In this document: positions 63,368 to 64,000 of the stretch, piece by piece
How the letters are laid out: every line of letters begins with the position of its first letter
Numbering within the stretch: the first letter of the stretch is position 1
Source of the DNA: Hydromicrobium sp964517765
GTDB taxonomy: Bacteria > Actinomycetota > Humimicrobiia > Humimicrobiales > Humimicrobiaceae
Reading direction: 5' to 3'
Length of the DNA stretch: 64,000 nt
NCBI GenBank assembly: GCA_964517765.1
Contig: CAZFEN010000005.1
Coordinates: 1 to 64,000, forward strand
Made by a program: the position numbers and the translations under genes
The notes under the pieces: model-generated
Database searches by the model: none
Told to the model about the DNA's origin: nothing
Seen by the model: the letters and a program-made list of their open reading frames with translations, nothing else

Positions 63368-64000
63368 ATGGACATAAGAAAAGTATTTCTGGATTATTTT
63401 AAAAAACACGATCACCTGATACTTCCCTCATCAGGTCTTATACCGCAGGATGACCCAAGTGTACTTTTGACAACTGCTGGAATGCAGCAATTCAGGCCGT
63501 ATTATCTGGGAATTAAAAAACCTCCGGCAAAGAGAATTGCTACGGTACAAAAATGTTTCAGAACAAGTGATATCGATGAGGTAGGTTATACTGATAAGCA
63601 TCTTACATTTTTTGAGATGCTGGGGAATTTTTCATTCGGGGATTATTTTAAAAAAGAAGCGATAGAATATGCCCTGGACTTCCTTGTAAATACTCTTAAA
63701 ATTTCCATAAAAAATTTAACTGTGGCAGTATTTGAAGGAGACGATTATATACCGGCGGACCTGGAATCCATAGAATACTGGAAAGAAAACGGAATAAGCC
63801 CTGCTAAAATATATAAGTTTGGTAAGGAAGAAAATTTCTGGGGTCCTGCAGGGGAAACAGGTCCCTGTGGTCCCTGCTCCGAAATATATTATGATTTTGG
63901 GAAAGAACGTGGATGCGGTAAAAAAGATTGCAATCCTAATTGTGACTGCGGCAGATTTCTTGAAATATGGAACCTGGTTTTTACACAGTATAATTTCAAT
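63368..64000 (+). CDS. alaS: Alanyl-tRNA synthetase, N-terminal part (cut by the window end)
   Basis: The first 211 codons of a class II alanyl-tRNA synthetase are present, and the frame is open to the window edge. FLDYFKKHDHLILPSSGLIP, TTAGMQQFRPYYLG, TVQKCFRTSDID, FFEMLGNFSFGDYFK and GPAGETGPCGPCSEIYYD are core motifs of the aminoacylation domain. The downstream editing domain lies outside the window. Confidence 0.96.
   Translation, partial: MDIRKVFLDYFKKHDHLILPSSGLIPQDDPSVLLTTAGMQQFRPYYLGIKKPPAKRIATVQKCFRTSDIDEVGYTDKHLTFFEMLGNFSFGDYFKKEAIEYALDFLVNTLKISIKNLTVAVFEGDDYIPADLESIEYWKENGISPAKIYKFGKEENFWGPAGETGPCGPCSEIYYDFGKERGCGKKDCNPNCDCGRFLEIWNLVFTQYNFN

Overview
The window is AT-rich bacterial chromosome with dense, mostly co-directional operons and no phage, insertion sequence or CRISPR array. 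The core gene order pdxS-pdxT-yebC-ruvC-ruvA-ruvB is the arrangement typical of Actinobacteria. The following queA, tgt, yajC-secD-secF, recJ, rel, hisS, aspS and alaS resemble the order in Clostridia. With the low GC, GTP-type PEP carboxykinase, group 3b hydrogenase and pentose catabolism, this suggests an anaerobic, fermentative, deep-branching Terrabacteria lineage such as a low-GC actinobacterial candidate class. That placement is inference from gene order only.

Region 1 (1-21.4 kb) is a pentose and xylan module. An arabinose-type operon (fucose/arabinose isomerase-family protein, ROK repressor, ribulokinase, ribulose-phosphate 4-epimerase) has a promoter whose -10 lies inside an inverted repeat. 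A divergent pair follows: xylAB on the minus strand and a ChvE/MmsA/MmsB monosaccharide ABC transporter on the plus strand. They share a 12-bp perfect inverted repeat in which each arm carries one promoter's -35 box. A second ROK gene carries the same half-site in its promoter. It leads an operon for xylo-oligosaccharide uptake and cleavage (binding protein, two permeases, GH3 beta-xylosidase, polyol-type dehydrogenase) resembling Streptomyces bxlEFGA. Both binding-protein genes share a conserved leader hairpin with a mini-ORF before the gene and a strong hairpin after it. Two genes of the bxl-like operon appear to start at ATA.

Region 2 (21.4-37 kb) holds PEP carboxykinase, a DUF1015 protein, hypB, a four-subunit group 3b [NiFe] hydrogenase operon with its protease, and the minus-strand maturation operon hypF-hypC-hypD-hypE. 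No hypA is visible. A UbiA-family prenyltransferase and a Rieske ferredoxin follow. Positions 37.06-37.9 kb hold two overlapping pseudogene remnants.

Region 3 (37.9-64 kb) is housekeeping: an EF-G-like GTPase, LemA and HtpX, PLP synthase, YebC, RuvCAB, QueA, a UPF0316 membrane protein, a methyltransferase/ATP-grasp fusion, a DUF1003 protein, Tgt, YajC-SecD-SecF, RecJ, Rel, a metallo-beta-lactamase-fold hydrolase, HisS and AspS. A rod-like RNA between aspS and alaS has the 6S RNA layout. The window ends inside alaS.

The observations most worth following are the two ATA starts, the duplicated leader element, the shared divergent operator, the 6S-like RNA, the methyltransferase/ATP-grasp fusion, and promoters placed so close to start codons that leaderless mRNAs are likely.
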